DNA from: Candidatus Thorarchaeota archaeon
GTDB lineage: Archaea; Asgardarchaeota; Thorarchaeia; Thorarchaeales; Thorarchaeaceae
NCBI GenBank assembly: GCA_011365025.1
Contig: RDOF01000012.1
Coordinates: forward strand, 13,124-77,123
Direction of reading: 5' to 3'
Length of the DNA stretch: 64,000 nt
Part shown: one piece after another, positions 8,875 to 17,702 of the stretch
Numbering within the stretch: position 1 is the first letter of the stretch
Layout: every line of letters starts with the position of its first letter
The notes under the pieces: model-generated
What the model was told of the DNA's origin: nothing
The model's input: only the letters and a program-made list of their open reading frames with translations
Database searches by the model: none
Translations under genes and position numbers: made by a program

Positions 8875-8916
8875 GGGGCCAATCCAGAAGCGGATTGCTC
8901 TTCTCTAATTGGCCCC
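8875..8916. terminator. Hairpin between convergent genes
   Basis: GGGGCCAAT (8875-8883) and ATTGGCCCC (8908-8916) are perfect 9-bp inverted arms with a 24-nt interval. Inside lies an alternative pair, CAATCC and GGATTG. It sits just past the stops of two convergent genes (8842 and 8924), where a bidirectional terminator or mRNA 3' structure would be expected. No clear T-run follows. Confidence 0.5.
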
Positions 8917-8923
8917 AGCTTAG

Positions 8924-11026
8924 CTAGCATTGATGTGTTATGTAAACGTACCAATTGAAGGTTCCCGGAGTCGGATCAGAACACTGGTATCCGAAACCAT
9001 GGGCATGATCATTGATTGGGTCATCAAGCTGTGGGTGCCACGGGTCTGCGGACTTTGAGGCATAGAGGACGGCAGCAAGGCAGTTGCTATCCTGTGTCTC
9101 AGCACATGCCTTGAACCAAGCATCAACCAGCGACAGCTTGTTGATGAAGATATAGCCGGTAGAATACATACCCATTCTCACACCTCGAGTCTGCACGTTA
9201 TTGCTACCTGTCGCAAAGGAAAGGATCAGATGCAGACCCTGGAGAGCCGGAGTCCAGCGTTCCCATACATTGACACCATCTTCATTCACCCATGCCAGAG
9301 GACTGCAGGCATCCAGGACAATCCATTCGAGGTCGCCGTCGCCCCACCTTGCCTCGGTATAGTGAAGCCCGCCGTCATCATGGTTGGAGCTGAAGGCAAT
9401 TCCATCTGGATTTCCATGATCCTGATAGTAGACCCAATCAACGGCATCGACCCAATCATTGTCGGTGCCGCCAATATCATAGTACTTGAAGTCCTGCTCC
9501 CAAGCAGCGTATTCACCGTAGTTGAACTCCCGGTTGTAACCGCCTATAGTACCCATCCAGTTATAGAAGCCCTCAATATTGGTCTTAGTGTTTCCCAGAG
9601 GAGGGTGGCCTGTCAGGCCAACCCATTCAATTCCTATTTCTTTAACGCCATCATCATAGGCTCCAGAAGGTCCGCTTGGAGTGATGAGACTGGGTGCAGG
9701 ACCACCTTCACCAGCTGCCACCATCGGAATCATTGTGAAGGCGGAAAGGAGTGCCAATAGAAGCAAAAAGGACCAAAGTTTTCCTCTGCGTCTGCTTGTC
9801 AGCCCGCAAAGCACTACTATCAATACTACTACGCCTGCCAGCACGATGAGAGCAGTATCTCCAATTGGAGGAGGTTCAGTAATGGTAATGCTGACGAAAT
9901 CGCGTGAAATTAATCCATTCTCATCAACAACTGTCAGGGTTATTGTATGAATTGAGTCCTCCTCGGCGGGCGTTTCCTCATTCATTCTGCCGGTTTGCGC
10001 TCCGCTGTTTGCATAGGCTGCGACAAACATAGCTTCATCACCCAAGACCCCGCCGTAGTTTGATGTCCAATTGTATGTGTAGGGAGCAGTCCCATTTGCC
10101 ACTGAGCAGCTAAAAGTAATTTGCTCATCAGACCGAAAAGTGGCGCCGTCTGCGGGGGAGGTAATTGTCGCGACCGGAGTGAATTCGGTGGCTGACAGTT
10201 TGGGCAGAACTTGTGTGGGTTCTCCATCATCATCTTCAATTTCAAGTTCCATCTCATAAACCGGGAATAAGTAGTCCTCATTGTCATCATCAGGACCTGC
10301 ATAGTAGGCAAGGGTATGGCTCTTCACAATGTCGGGAGAGATTCCATGCATGGCAAGCAAGGAATCGTACTCAATTAGAGGAACCGTGTCAGCTATCTCT
10401 ACATCTCTCCAGTTCCAGTCAAAGCCCACAATCGTCGGAATTGCATCTATGGAACTAATCGTTACGGCAATTTGGGCCCCAGGACCAGTCACAGGCATTC
10501 CGCCAAGCTCAATCCCGTAATTCACGTGATAGTGCAGGATTTTGGTAATCTCTGCTTCAGTAGCCTGGTTGAGGGCACTTGCATTGGTGATGCCAGTGTT
10601 TAACCAGAATGCATCTGCCGGTAAGAGGTCGTTGGCCATGAGAAAGGCATCCGCAACGTCCTTTGCAGCTTCCGGATCTAGGTCGCCTACACCAGAAGCG
10701 GGGTTGCACAGCCACGCATAGTTTGCATAAAACATCGACCCATCTCTCGTGTCCATTTCGAATGTCCTGTTTAGAGAATTCACAAAGAATCTCCCTTCAT
10801 ACTCCTCCACTTCAGTGGCTCGCAAGTTGAACAAAGAATATGCCCGATTGTCAGTAATTGAGGAGTTCACCTCAGGAGTAATCATTCTATAGACATTTGC
10901 CATCACTGCAGATAACTCGTAGCTCGGAGGCGTGTGGTACACTACAGCTTGCACATTTTTTACGTCAGCTGAAGAACAAACCAAAAGAACCAGAAAAACA
11001 ATTAGCACTGCATCCTTTCCTTTCAT
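8924..11026 (-). CDS. Secreted/membrane protein with PKD/Ig-like and caspase-like (DUF6345-type) domains
   Basis: A 700-residue exported protein. Residues 1-28 are a signal peptide. An ectodomain of about 270 residues follows, then an Ig/PKD-like domain (about 290-385: PVATITSPADGATFRSDEQI, then HTITLTVVDENGLISRDFVS). Next come a TM helix with an RRR stop (IVLAGVVVLIVVLCGLTSRRR) and a second hydrophobic stretch (KLWSFLLLLALLSAF) that itself looks like a signal peptide. The C-terminal 250 residues resemble DUF6345. They carry YYQDHGNPDG (His about 537) and WIVLDACSPL (Cys about 574), the order and spacing of the clan CD (caspase/gingipain-like) His/Cys pair. Peptidase activity is plausible but unproven. 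It faces away from the divergent DJ-1-like gene. The middle looks like two secreted proteins joined end to end. Confidence 0.7.
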   Translation of the reverse strand: MKGKDAVLIVFLVLLVCSSADVKNVQAVVYHTPPSYELSAVMANVYRMITPEVNSSITDNRAYSLFNLRATEVEEYEGRFFVNSLNRTFEMDTRDGSMFYANYAWLCNPASGVGDLDPEAAKDVADAFLMANDLLPADAFWLNTGITNASALNQATEAEITKILHYHVNYGIELGGMPVTGPGAQIAVTISSIDAIPTIVGFDWNWRDVEIADTVPLIEYDSLLAMHGISPDIVKSHTLAYYAGPDDDNEDYLFPVYEMELEIEDDDGEPTQVLPKLSATEFTPVATITSPADGATFRSDEQITFSCSVANGTAPYTYNWTSNYGGVLGDEAMFVAAYANSGAQTGRMNEETPAEEDSIHTITLTVVDENGLISRDFVSITITEPPPIGDTALIVLAGVVVLIVVLCGLTSRRRGKLWSFLLLLALLSAFTMIPMVAAGEGGPAPSLITPSGPSGAYDDGVKEIGIEWVGLTGHPPLGNTKTNIEGFYNWMGTIGGYNREFNYGEYAAWEQDFKYYDIGGTDNDWVDAVDWVYYQDHGNPDGIAFSSNHDDGGLHYTEARWGDGDLEWIVLDACSPLAWVNEDGVNVWERWTPALQGLHLILSFATGSNNVQTRGVRMGMYSTGYIFINKLSLVDAWFKACAETQDSNCLAAVLYASKSADPWHPQLDDPINDHAHGFGYQCSDPTPGTFNWYVYITHQC

Positions 11027-11303
11027 TTATTAACCACCATCATGAACTCTCACGATTCCTCTCCAATCGCAAGATGCTGAACGACGTACATTGTGCCCTA
11101 AAAATCCTCTGAGTATTGTATCCGCGTATTTGGCTTAATAACCCTTGAATAAAGGAGCCTTTCTAATATATGAAGCAAGTCTATCTGCACTAAAGCCCCA
11201 TTCTGGATAAATTGCCATAATTCGATTGCGCTGAGCTGAACTCTTTATTATTCTTGTAGGACGGTTTTCACCAGATAGTAGAACATGAAAGCGGTGCATT
11301 GAG

Positions 11304-12425
11304 ATGGGACGTGCTTCTGGATATAGAAGAAGGAATCTAGTAACCATCGCGTTTGTTGTTCTTGCCATTTCAACTCTTTGCTCTCTGAGCATTCCCATGT
11401 TCTCAGCTGCCCAGGATAAGTCAACACATGATATCCAAATCTTGTTTCTGATGGACCATGATTATGGAGCAAACTATCATGCGATATGGCCAATCATGGA
11501 AGGGTGGGGGTGGAATATAACAATCGCAGGGCTGGATAATCCGTTAACTCCCTGTGATTATCAGAATCCATCCGCGCTTGTATACATTGACTGTAATATA
11601 CATGATATAGAAGATATCACAGCTTACGATGCAATCTCGATTATGCCCGGTGAGTCACACGCAAATCTACTGGTAGATGCGGCAACCCTCGAGCTAATTC
11701 AAGATGCAGTTCAAGAAGGACTTGTTGTCAGTGCCTGGTGCAGAGCTGTTAGAGTTCTGGCAGCTGCCGGTGTACTCGATGGGGTAAACATTACAGGCAA
11801 TGCTGATTACGAAGCAGAGTACTTGGCAGCAGGTGCAATCTTCAATGAGTTAGTGCCGCCAGTTATCGATGGGAATATTGTCACCGGCGTCCGAAGCAGA
11901 TTCTACCGTAGAGAGATGTGTGAGGCGATTGCCACTGCTCTTGGCGTATTTGAGGAAGACCCTCCTACTCTAGTCGAAGTGAGTGTGAATCCTAGAACTC
12001 CGCAACCCTTGTTGCTGGCTAATTTCACTGTCGAAGCAGCCGATGCATCAGGAATCGCAGGGGTTGATATGGATATCTTCCCTACAGCAGAGCTCGGGGG
12101 AGAACGCATTCTCTATACCCCTGTTGTTGAGCTAACTCTAACGGACTCGGGTTTGAGTAACATCTACAAAGGAAGTACTGCAGAGCTAGCATTGGGCAGC
12201 TATACCGTAGATGTAATACTACGAGATATTTTCGATAATTGGGTCGTTTGTGAGGATGCATTTGTCTTCGAAGTCTGCGAAGCTGCAACGGCGACTACCA
12301 ATACGACCTCAACGACAACGGGGGCGCTCAATTGGAATGAGGTGGTTTCAGTTGGCTTAGTTGTGGGAGTACCTTCAGTCATTGTTATGCTTGTAGCTAT
12401 TTGGAGAAGAAAGGGAGCAGACTAG
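11304..12425 (+). CDS. Membrane-anchored DJ-1/PfpI-like ectodomain protein
   Basis: A 373-residue exported protein. Residues 10-36 form a signal peptide or N-terminal TM. Residues 42-215 resemble a class I glutamine-amidotransferase/DJ-1/PfpI fold: IQILFLMDHDYGA, YDAISIMPGES and VVSAWCRAVRVLAAAGVLDG, with the putative nucleophile Cys146 at the usual elbow. An Ig-like domain follows (about 220-325), then a Thr-rich linker (ATATTNTTSTTTGA) typical of glycosylated archaeal surface proteins, and a final TM with basic residues. The catalytic domain would sit outside the cell. Members of this fold include peptidases, glyoxalases and inactive binding proteins; I cannot choose between them. The gene is divergent from the caspase-like gene. 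Confidence 0.7.
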   Translation: MGRASGYRRRNLVTIAFVVLAISTLCSLSIPMFSAAQDKSTHDIQILFLMDHDYGANYHAIWPIMEGWGWNITIAGLDNPLTPCDYQNPSALVYIDCNIHDIEDITAYDAISIMPGESHANLLVDAATLELIQDAVQEGLVVSAWCRAVRVLAAAGVLDGVNITGNADYEAEYLAAGAIFNELVPPVIDGNIVTGVRSRFYRREMCEAIATALGVFEEDPPTLVEVSVNPRTPQPLLLANFTVEAADASGIAGVDMDIFPTAELGGERILYTPVVELTLTDSGLSNIYKGSTAELALGSYTVDVILRDIFDNWVVCEDAFVFEVCEAATATTNTTSTTTGALNWNEVVSVGLVVGVPSVIVMLVAIWRRKGAD

Positions 12426-12578
12426 GCTAGTTGAATTATCTCCTTGTGTGTTCCACAGTCAGCAACGAAACAAATGCCATATCCCAAATCAGTATCAGTT
12501 AGCCATATATCTAGTGCCACAGCATAGCATTGAAAAGCTTGAAAGCATGGCATGAACTATCAATCAGAGGAGTAGTTT

Positions 12579-13142
12579 ATGAGTTTTAGTTTCCTTGGTG
12601 GCAGGGTTTACAAATCAGTCCTGATTGGGGATGGCAGTGTCGGGAAGACAGCAATGCGCCGCAATTACCTGGGAGACAAATTCATTGAAACTCATATCCC
12701 GACGATTGGCGTTGACTTGGCTCAAAAGAGCGTGCATTATGAAGGAAAGATTGTCAAATGGATTCTCTGGGATCTTGCTGGACAGCCAAGCTTTGAAAGC
12801 GTGAGAAAACACTACTATCAAGGAGCACAGGGAATAATCCTCGTCTACTCCATAGTTGACCGCACATCCTTCGACAATGCATCAAAATGGCTTGTGGAGG
12901 CATACAAGTACATGGGCAAGCTACCGCCGACAGTCATTGTAGCCAACAAGGTCGATTTGAGGACAAAGTATCCTACAACTCAGACTGTAACAACTGAAGA
13001 GGGACTGAGGTTCACGAACTACTTTAGCGAGAAACTGGAAGTTCCTACAGTATTTAGGGAAACCAGCGCCCTAACAGGCGAAAACATTCACGATGCCTTC
13101 AACCAAATCTTGAGGATGATGGCAGAGATGGACGGTTTCTAG
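12579..13142 (+). CDS. Ras/Rab-like small GTPase
   Basis: A 187-residue small GTPase with all the sequence boxes: G1 GDGSVGKT, G2 Thr in THIPTIGVD, G3 WDLAGQ, G4 NKVD and G5 ETSAL. The Gln in G3 corresponds to Ras Gln61. The closest pattern is the Rab/Rag-like group expanded in Asgard archaea. There is no C-terminal Cys, so lipid attachment by prenylation is not expected. The ATG at 12579 follows GAGGAG. The gene meets the stop of the next, convergent regulator gene without a gap (13142/13143). No GAP, GEF or longin/roadblock partner is adjacent. A role in membrane or signalling switches is family knowledge and inference. Confidence 0.93.
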   Translation: MSFSFLGGRVYKSVLIGDGSVGKTAMRRNYLGDKFIETHIPTIGVDLAQKSVHYEGKIVKWILWDLAGQPSFESVRKHYYQGAQGIILVYSIVDRTSFDNASKWLVEAYKYMGKLPPTVIVANKVDLRTKYPTTQTVTTEEGLRFTNYFSEKLEVPTVFRETSALTGENIHDAFNQILRMMAEMDGF

Positions 13143-13847
13143 TCACCGTTCATCGCGTTTCAGAGCAAGAGCATCCGCAGGGATGGGAGTCTCATCTGTT
13201 TCAGCAGTTGCCAGACTAATCGAGATAATAGCAGGCCTTTCCAGCGGCTTCTTCATGTTTCTGGAGACGCTTGACTTCTCCCCCTCGAAAGCCTTCATCA
13301 CCCCGGTGATATCTTCCACCAAAGATTGTAAATTGCCTGCCTCTCCAACCCGAAAGGTGAGTAGTTTTCTAACAACTAGGCACACACCTTCGTCCTCGTC
13401 CGATGATTCCTCGGGGCAGTGGAGTATAAGTTCGTTGCAAATCCGGTTCAGATCCAATGGGAGACCCTCAAGAGCTCTCCCATAGTCCGCTATGACACGA
13501 GTCATCCCCCTTTCCCTAGCATATACTTCTGCTTCCTTTGAATAGAGTGCTTTCATCGTTTTCAGCAAGTCACGATTAATGTGGTAGTGAAGGCTGTATC
13601 GCTTGTCGGGAGTAGAGTCCACCGCTTCTTTGTCAAGAATGCCCGCACTGGAAAGAAGCGCCAAATTGCGAAACATTGTTGCTTTGCTGAGGCCGGTTAC
13701 ATCCCTTAGTTTCGCAGGAGTTGTTTGGCCAAAAATGAGAAGATACGAGTAGATTTGAAGGCAGGATTCAATACTGGCAATCCTGATGAATTCCTGCATC
13801 TTCTCAATACGATTTCCGATAGATGCATTGTCCTTTTTCTTTGGCAT
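13143..13847 (-). CDS. Winged-helix transcriptional regulator
   Basis: A 234-residue protein with an N-terminal winged helix (about 20-95). It has the segment IASIESCLQIYSYLLIFGQT, the helix-turn-helix TTPAKLRDVTGLSKATMFRNLALLSSAGIL, and a wing at DKRYSLHYHINRDL. The rest is helical and acidic (HCPEESSDEDEGV) and probably mediates dimerisation or ligand sensing. It is a cytoplasmic regulator of unknown target. It is convergent with the GTPase gene, and about 1 kb from palindromic sites upstream of the retropepsin-like gene, so it is one candidate to bind them (inference). I do not recognise a named family. Confidence 0.7.
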   Translation of the reverse strand: MPKKKDNASIGNRIEKMQEFIRIASIESCLQIYSYLLIFGQTTPAKLRDVTGLSKATMFRNLALLSSAGILDKEAVDSTPDKRYSLHYHINRDLLKTMKALYSKEAEVYARERGMTRVIADYGRALEGLPLDLNRICNELILHCPEESSDEDEGVCLVVRKLLTFRVGEAGNLQSLVEDITGVMKAFEGEKSSVSRNMKKPLERPAIISISLATAETDETPIPADALALKRDER

Positions 13848-13923
13848 TTCTTTGGCCTCCGACTTGGTGTGAACTATCTTATCCTTGAGCCAAGTTAAAA
13901 GATTGACTCCCCCAATGATTCAT

Positions 13924-14787
13924 TTAGTTCAAATCCAGCTCAACCAAGGCAAAGCGTTGATTGGGATAATCCAAAATCAGCTCAAAGTCCTTCAGAAAGG
14001 GGTAGCCAACTATTCCGAATTCGAGCTTGTTTCCAGCTGGCGAAATGACATTCAAATCAATAACTGCGAACATAACATCATTTCGAGAAACGCTGCCGAC
14101 GGAAAGTTCCTCAATCTGGGTGGCGAAACCCCTAACTCGACCACCAACTCCAATACAATCCGCTTCCGAACAGCTGGCAGTAATAGAAGGCGTGGTATGT
14201 TTAGTCTCCATTAAGCCCAATTCACTTGCCAATTTTGGGGGAATAATATTCCCGCCTGAGCCAGTGTCAAGAACCAAACCGAAAGGTCCAGCCCCATTGA
14301 TTTTCGTTGGCACCAAAACAAGATGAGTATCTTCGAGGTACCCGAAAGGAGTCCAATTGAAACCATCACGTTCTGACCCACTTCCGTCAAGGAGAATTGT
14401 CCTCTCACGATAATTAATTGATAGCTGGTAATCCTTTAGTAACGAGTGACCTATAACGCCATCAGGAAAGCCATTTGCGCCTTGGAGGGCCTTTCTTCTC
14501 TTCTCTCTGTCAATAACAGCCACTTTCTGAGAAGAGAATTCCATCGTGCCAATTGACAGGCTGTCAAGTTTCGCTTCTTCAACAGGAATAAGCCTCCCAC
14601 CAGCCCCTCCGGCCTTTGCTCTCTCCCCTTTGTATGTTTTAATTCCAAGACTCTCAGCCAACGATTTTGAGATCGTCGTCATGCCTGCACCTGTGTCAAG
14701 TGTGAAGAGATAGGGGCCGCTTCCATTTACCATTACTGGAATATGCACATGGCCAGAGCACGAATCTAGTTCGAAATCGATTTTCAT
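13924..14787 (-). CDS. Two-domain retropepsin-like aspartic protease
   Basis: About 287 residues with two retropepsin-like domains in tandem. Each has an active-site triplet (LFTLDTGAG with D31; GLVLDTGSG with D174) and a downstream hydrophobic-Gly motif (DGVIGHSLLKDYQLSINY; FGIVGYPFLKDFELILDY). Single-domain relatives work as dimers, whereas here both catalytic Asp residues lie in one chain, as in pepsins. There is no signal peptide or TM, so it should be cytoplasmic. I chose ATG 14787, preceded by AGGTGA with a 5-nt spacer; the frame also opens with GTG at 14796, which lies within that ribosome site. Operator-like palindromes lie just upstream. The substrate is unknown. Confidence 0.82.
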   Translation of the reverse strand: MKIDFELDSCSGHVHIPVMVNGSGPYLFTLDTGAGMTTISKSLAESLGIKTYKGERAKAGGAGGRLIPVEEAKLDSLSIGTMEFSSQKVAVIDREKRRKALQGANGFPDGVIGHSLLKDYQLSINYRERTILLDGSGSERDGFNWTPFGYLEDTHLVLVPTKINGAGPFGLVLDTGSGGNIIPPKLASELGLMETKHTTPSITASCSEADCIGVGGRVRGFATQIEELSVGSVSRNDVMFAVIDLNVISPAGNKLEFGIVGYPFLKDFELILDYPNQRFALVELDLN

Positions 14788-14810
14788 TAAATTCACCTAT
14801 AGATTTAACT

Positions 14811-14860
14811 TATCTCTCTTATGAGATATATTAACTTGTCTTATCTGTGAGATATATTAA
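14811..14860. promoter_or_regulatory. Tandem palindromes overlapping TATA-like elements
   Basis: Two palindromes stand side by side: TATCTC-N6-GAGATA (14811-14828) and TATCT-GTG-AGATA (14842-14854). Each is followed by TATTAA, giving a direct repeat GAGATATATTAA at 14823-14834 and 14849-14860, 26 bp apart. On the minus strand these read TTAATATATCTC, a TATA-like element about 36 bp before the ATG of the retropepsin-like gene. The layout suggests a regulator that occludes the promoter. Confidence 0.55.
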
Positions 14861-14962
14861 GCTTCTCTTCACAGCATTTGCTGAGGAAAGCATGAATTCG
14901 GGTCGGTTACAAAAGGAATTATAAGAGAGGGCCAGCCTGAAACAGGCTTTAGGTAATCTGAC

Positions 14963-16378
14963 GTGGGCAGAATAAGGTCATTCCTTGGTCTCCCTGAGGA
15001 CAACTATGAGGTTGCACATCTCGCAAGCAAATTCACGGTATTAGGAGTGCTCATGCAAGCCACCATAACCATCTCAACTACATTCTATCTGATTTTTGTA
15101 GCTGAAGTGCTAGGTTATGGCGATTACCTGATTGGCATGGCTTCGGTAGGCTTTCTCATTGTTGTCGAAATGGCAACACAGACTCTTCTTGACTACCCTA
15201 CTGGAGTAATTGGAGACTGGCTGGGTCAAAGATTCATCTTAGCGGCAGCCTTCCTCACCTACGCTATTGCCTACTACCTTGTGTCTCTAGTCACGTACGA
15301 CACCCCATTCCTTTTGCTGATTGCAGTTTACGCGCTAATGGGCATAGCAGCATCACAGCAGAGCGGAGCCATGGGAGCATGGTTGGACAATAACTGGAAA
15401 ATAGCGATGGTTGAAGATGAAGGGAGAAAGCAGTATGGCGTCTTCATCGGGAAGTATGGCATGATTATGTGGCTGACCAATGTACTAATTCTAATTCCAG
15501 GCGGCATCCTCGCAGTGGTTATTGCCAGACAATGGGTCTTCCAGCTCCAAGCCATTCTTTGTGTTGTCATTGCATTTCTTGTACTGCAATTAGTAAGGGA
15601 TCTTCCAGGCATAAAGGAGGAAAAGCAAGAAAGGCCTACCATGAATGAGTACTTCTCTCTGCTTCGAGATGGTGTGAGTTACCTCTTTAGCACGCCATAC
15701 ATAACATTCCTCCTCCTTGGCTCTATGTTAGTCACCAGCAGCATTAGCGTATGGGGGAATCTAATCCTATTTCCAATCTACTATGGATATCTTGTAACCG
15801 ATATTGCCGTTGCGAGTCTTCGAACCATAGTCATGGCCCCATTAGCCTTTTACTCCGAGAGGTCGGGTATTTGGGCAAAGCGATTCGACCCGGAGAAATG
15901 GATTCCTAGGTTTAGATTCATTCAAACAGCAGGTGCCGTCTTCTTTTGGGCTGTGGCAATCATTTTTCTTGTTTTTCCGCCACCGCCGGCAGGAGCCCCT
16001 ATTATCTCCTATGTGATTCCTGGAACTGATATCCTGTTGCTGCAAGTTCCAGTTGGCTCATTATTGCCGGTATTGCTCCTAATCTCGCTGTTTTTCATCT
16101 GTGGGGTGTTTCTTCAACTGGGAGGCGTGTTGACCTCTCGAATATACATCGACGCAATCCCTAATCGTGTGAGAAACGGGGTGTACTCCCTCTTTCCCAC
16201 AGTAGTAATGTTGTTTGCAATTCCTCAGATAGCATTCTTCGGATGGTTCATTCAATTTGCAGGAATTCCAATCACGCTTATTGCATGTGGTTGCATTTCT
16301 ACCTTGGGAGTGCTGATGATTAGAAGGGCATTCTCTCACCCTCCCCCGAGTCCTGAAGAAAATCAACTCAACCTCTAG
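14963..16378 (+). CDS. Major facilitator superfamily transporter
   Basis: A 471-residue protein with about 12 TM helices, a long loop in the middle and the MFS-like loop after TM2 (DYPTGVIGDWLGQRFIL). This loop resembles the canonical motif A, in which G-x-x-x-D-R/K is typical. The loop between the halves carries charged residues (VRDLPGIKEEKQERPTMNEY). The start is GTG 14963, 13 nt after AGGTAA. It stands divergent from the retropepsin-like gene with the palindromic region between them, so both may be under one regulator. The substrate cannot be read from sequence; the C-terminal tail is Pro-rich and short. Confidence 0.8.
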   Translation: MGRIRSFLGLPEDNYEVAHLASKFTVLGVLMQATITISTTFYLIFVAEVLGYGDYLIGMASVGFLIVVEMATQTLLDYPTGVIGDWLGQRFILAAAFLTYAIAYYLVSLVTYDTPFLLLIAVYALMGIAASQQSGAMGAWLDNNWKIAMVEDEGRKQYGVFIGKYGMIMWLTNVLILIPGGILAVVIARQWVFQLQAILCVVIAFLVLQLVRDLPGIKEEKQERPTMNEYFSLLRDGVSYLFSTPYITFLLLGSMLVTSSISVWGNLILFPIYYGYLVTDIAVASLRTIVMAPLAFYSERSGIWAKRFDPEKWIPRFRFIQTAGAVFFWAVAIIFLVFPPPPAGAPIISYVIPGTDILLLQVPVGSLLPVLLLISLFFICGVFLQLGGVLTSRIYIDAIPNRVRNGVYSLFPTVVMLFAIPQIAFFGWFIQFAGIPITLIACGCISTLGVLMIRRAFSHPPPSPEENQLNL

Positions 16379-16434
16379 CTGAAACACATCATAAAGCAGT
16401 ATTATTAAGAGGCTGGAATTCCAGCTCGGCTGCC

Positions 16435-16713
16435 ATGAGAATCAGAGCGGTACTACGAGATGCAGAAATCCTTGCAATGAAGCCCGGGTCAAAGGAACGG
16501 ATTCTCGCTACGGCAATGAAGAACTTGGACCGTTTGGTGAATATTGGTAGTCTACTCAAGGTAATGGGCCTTTCAGCAGAAGACAGGATTCTATTGCTCC
16601 AGATACTTGAAAAAACGGAGCTGAATATTTGGCTCCTGAAAGATAATGAACAGCACTTGATATTCCTCAGCGAATCTGTCCGAAACGATTTGGAAGGCTA
16701 CAAGTGGAAATAG
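16435..16713 (+). CDS. Small helical protein, unknown
   Basis: A 92-residue soluble protein rich in helix formers, without signal peptide or TM. A short stretch (GSLLKVMGLSAEDRILLLQI) could form a helix-turn-helix-like unit but is too short to judge. It begins 56 bp after the MFS gene in the same direction and is convergent with the TPR gene. I do not recognise a family. Codon usage and length are compatible with a real gene, but support is only moderate. Confidence 0.45.
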   Translation: MRIRAVLRDAEILAMKPGSKERILATAMKNLDRLVNIGSLLKVMGLSAEDRILLLQILEKTELNIWLLKDNEQHLIFLSESVRNDLEGYKWK

Positions 16714-16718
16714 AGCAT

Positions 16719-17513
16719 CTATGCATCCAGAGAAAATGTCCTTCTGCGTTCACCCCCAATTGTAAGAAGCGGTTCCACCTTCTGCATCATTGATTCCTTT
16801 CCCTTCCAAGCAATGTTCTTTGCTCTTTCAATCAAGTGCTCAAGCTCGCCTGTAAGTCGCAGGACATCTTCCTGTAAGTCATTGAAAATCTCCCTCTCTC
16901 TGAGTGCATCTTCTCCCAGTTCTTTCTCCATTTTCAGAATCATTTCAAACTGGTTAACGAAAACCGAGAATAACTCGCCAAGAAACTCGGGGTCATCCTC
17001 GTTGCCTTCATATTCAAAGCAGAGAGAATCTTCAACTCGAGCCAGGACATACCGTGCTGCGGAATAAGCATCAACTTCCTTGGGATAGTTGCTGGCATGC
17101 TCTTGGGCGATTTTCAACGACTCCTCAACTCTACCCTCCGAATACAGAATCCGGCATAGGTCATCAACTGCACAGTGACTACGGGGCTGCTCTTTCAAGA
17201 AATTCCTCAGCAATTCCTGCGCTTCATCGGTTCGAAGCGCAGAATCGAGAAGTCGTCCAAGGGCGCAGAGAGCACCTTCGTGATGCGATTCAATTTTCAA
17301 TACTCTGCGGAAAGTAGATTCAGCTTCATCTTCGAAGCCGAGATTCGCTTGAACAATCCCGAAAGTTGTAAGTAAGTTGACATCCTCGGGATAATCCACA
17401 AGAGCTTCCTCCAAGAGCTTAATCGCCTCGGACGGGTTCTCATCATCGCACAGGGCCAATGCCTCCGCTATGATACTGCTGATATGTTCCTTCACTCTGG
17501 CCCACAACCGCAC
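16719..17513 (-). CDS. Tetratricopeptide-repeat (TPR) protein
   Basis: A 264-residue soluble protein with about four TPR units in residues 10-145, for example NPSEAIKLLEEALVDYPEDV, FEDEAESTFRRVLKIESHHE, TDEAQELLRNFLKEQPRSHC and RVEESLKIAQEHASNYPKEV. The C-terminal 100 residues are a long acidic helical region with coiled-coil character (FEMILKMEKELGEDALRERE, then LTGELEHLIERAKNI). TPR proteins act as protein-protein scaffolds; the partner is unknown. The start is GTG 17513. It is divergent from cysS and convergent with a small helical gene. Confidence 0.75.
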   Translation of the reverse strand: MRLWARVKEHISSIIAEALALCDDENPSEAIKLLEEALVDYPEDVNLLTTFGIVQANLGFEDEAESTFRRVLKIESHHEGALCALGRLLDSALRTDEAQELLRNFLKEQPRSHCAVDDLCRILYSEGRVEESLKIAQEHASNYPKEVDAYSAARYVLARVEDSLCFEYEGNEDDPEFLGELFSVFVNQFEMILKMEKELGEDALREREIFNDLQEDVLRLTGELEHLIERAKNIAWKGKESMMQKVEPLLTIGGERRRTFSLDA

Positions 17514-17702
17514 GGTATTGACAGACTATGGCAAGGCAAAACCATGGAGCCCATATATTTCAATCTGAAGCTCAGTCCTTCCAGCAGAGCAAGGGAATGT
17601 TAAATGACGAGCAGATAGATTTGCGCTCCAAACTTGGAATACTGGCAATCTTTGCAGAGGCCTTTTTATGTAAACAAAGTATGGAAAGTCCGGGTAGTGA
17701 CA

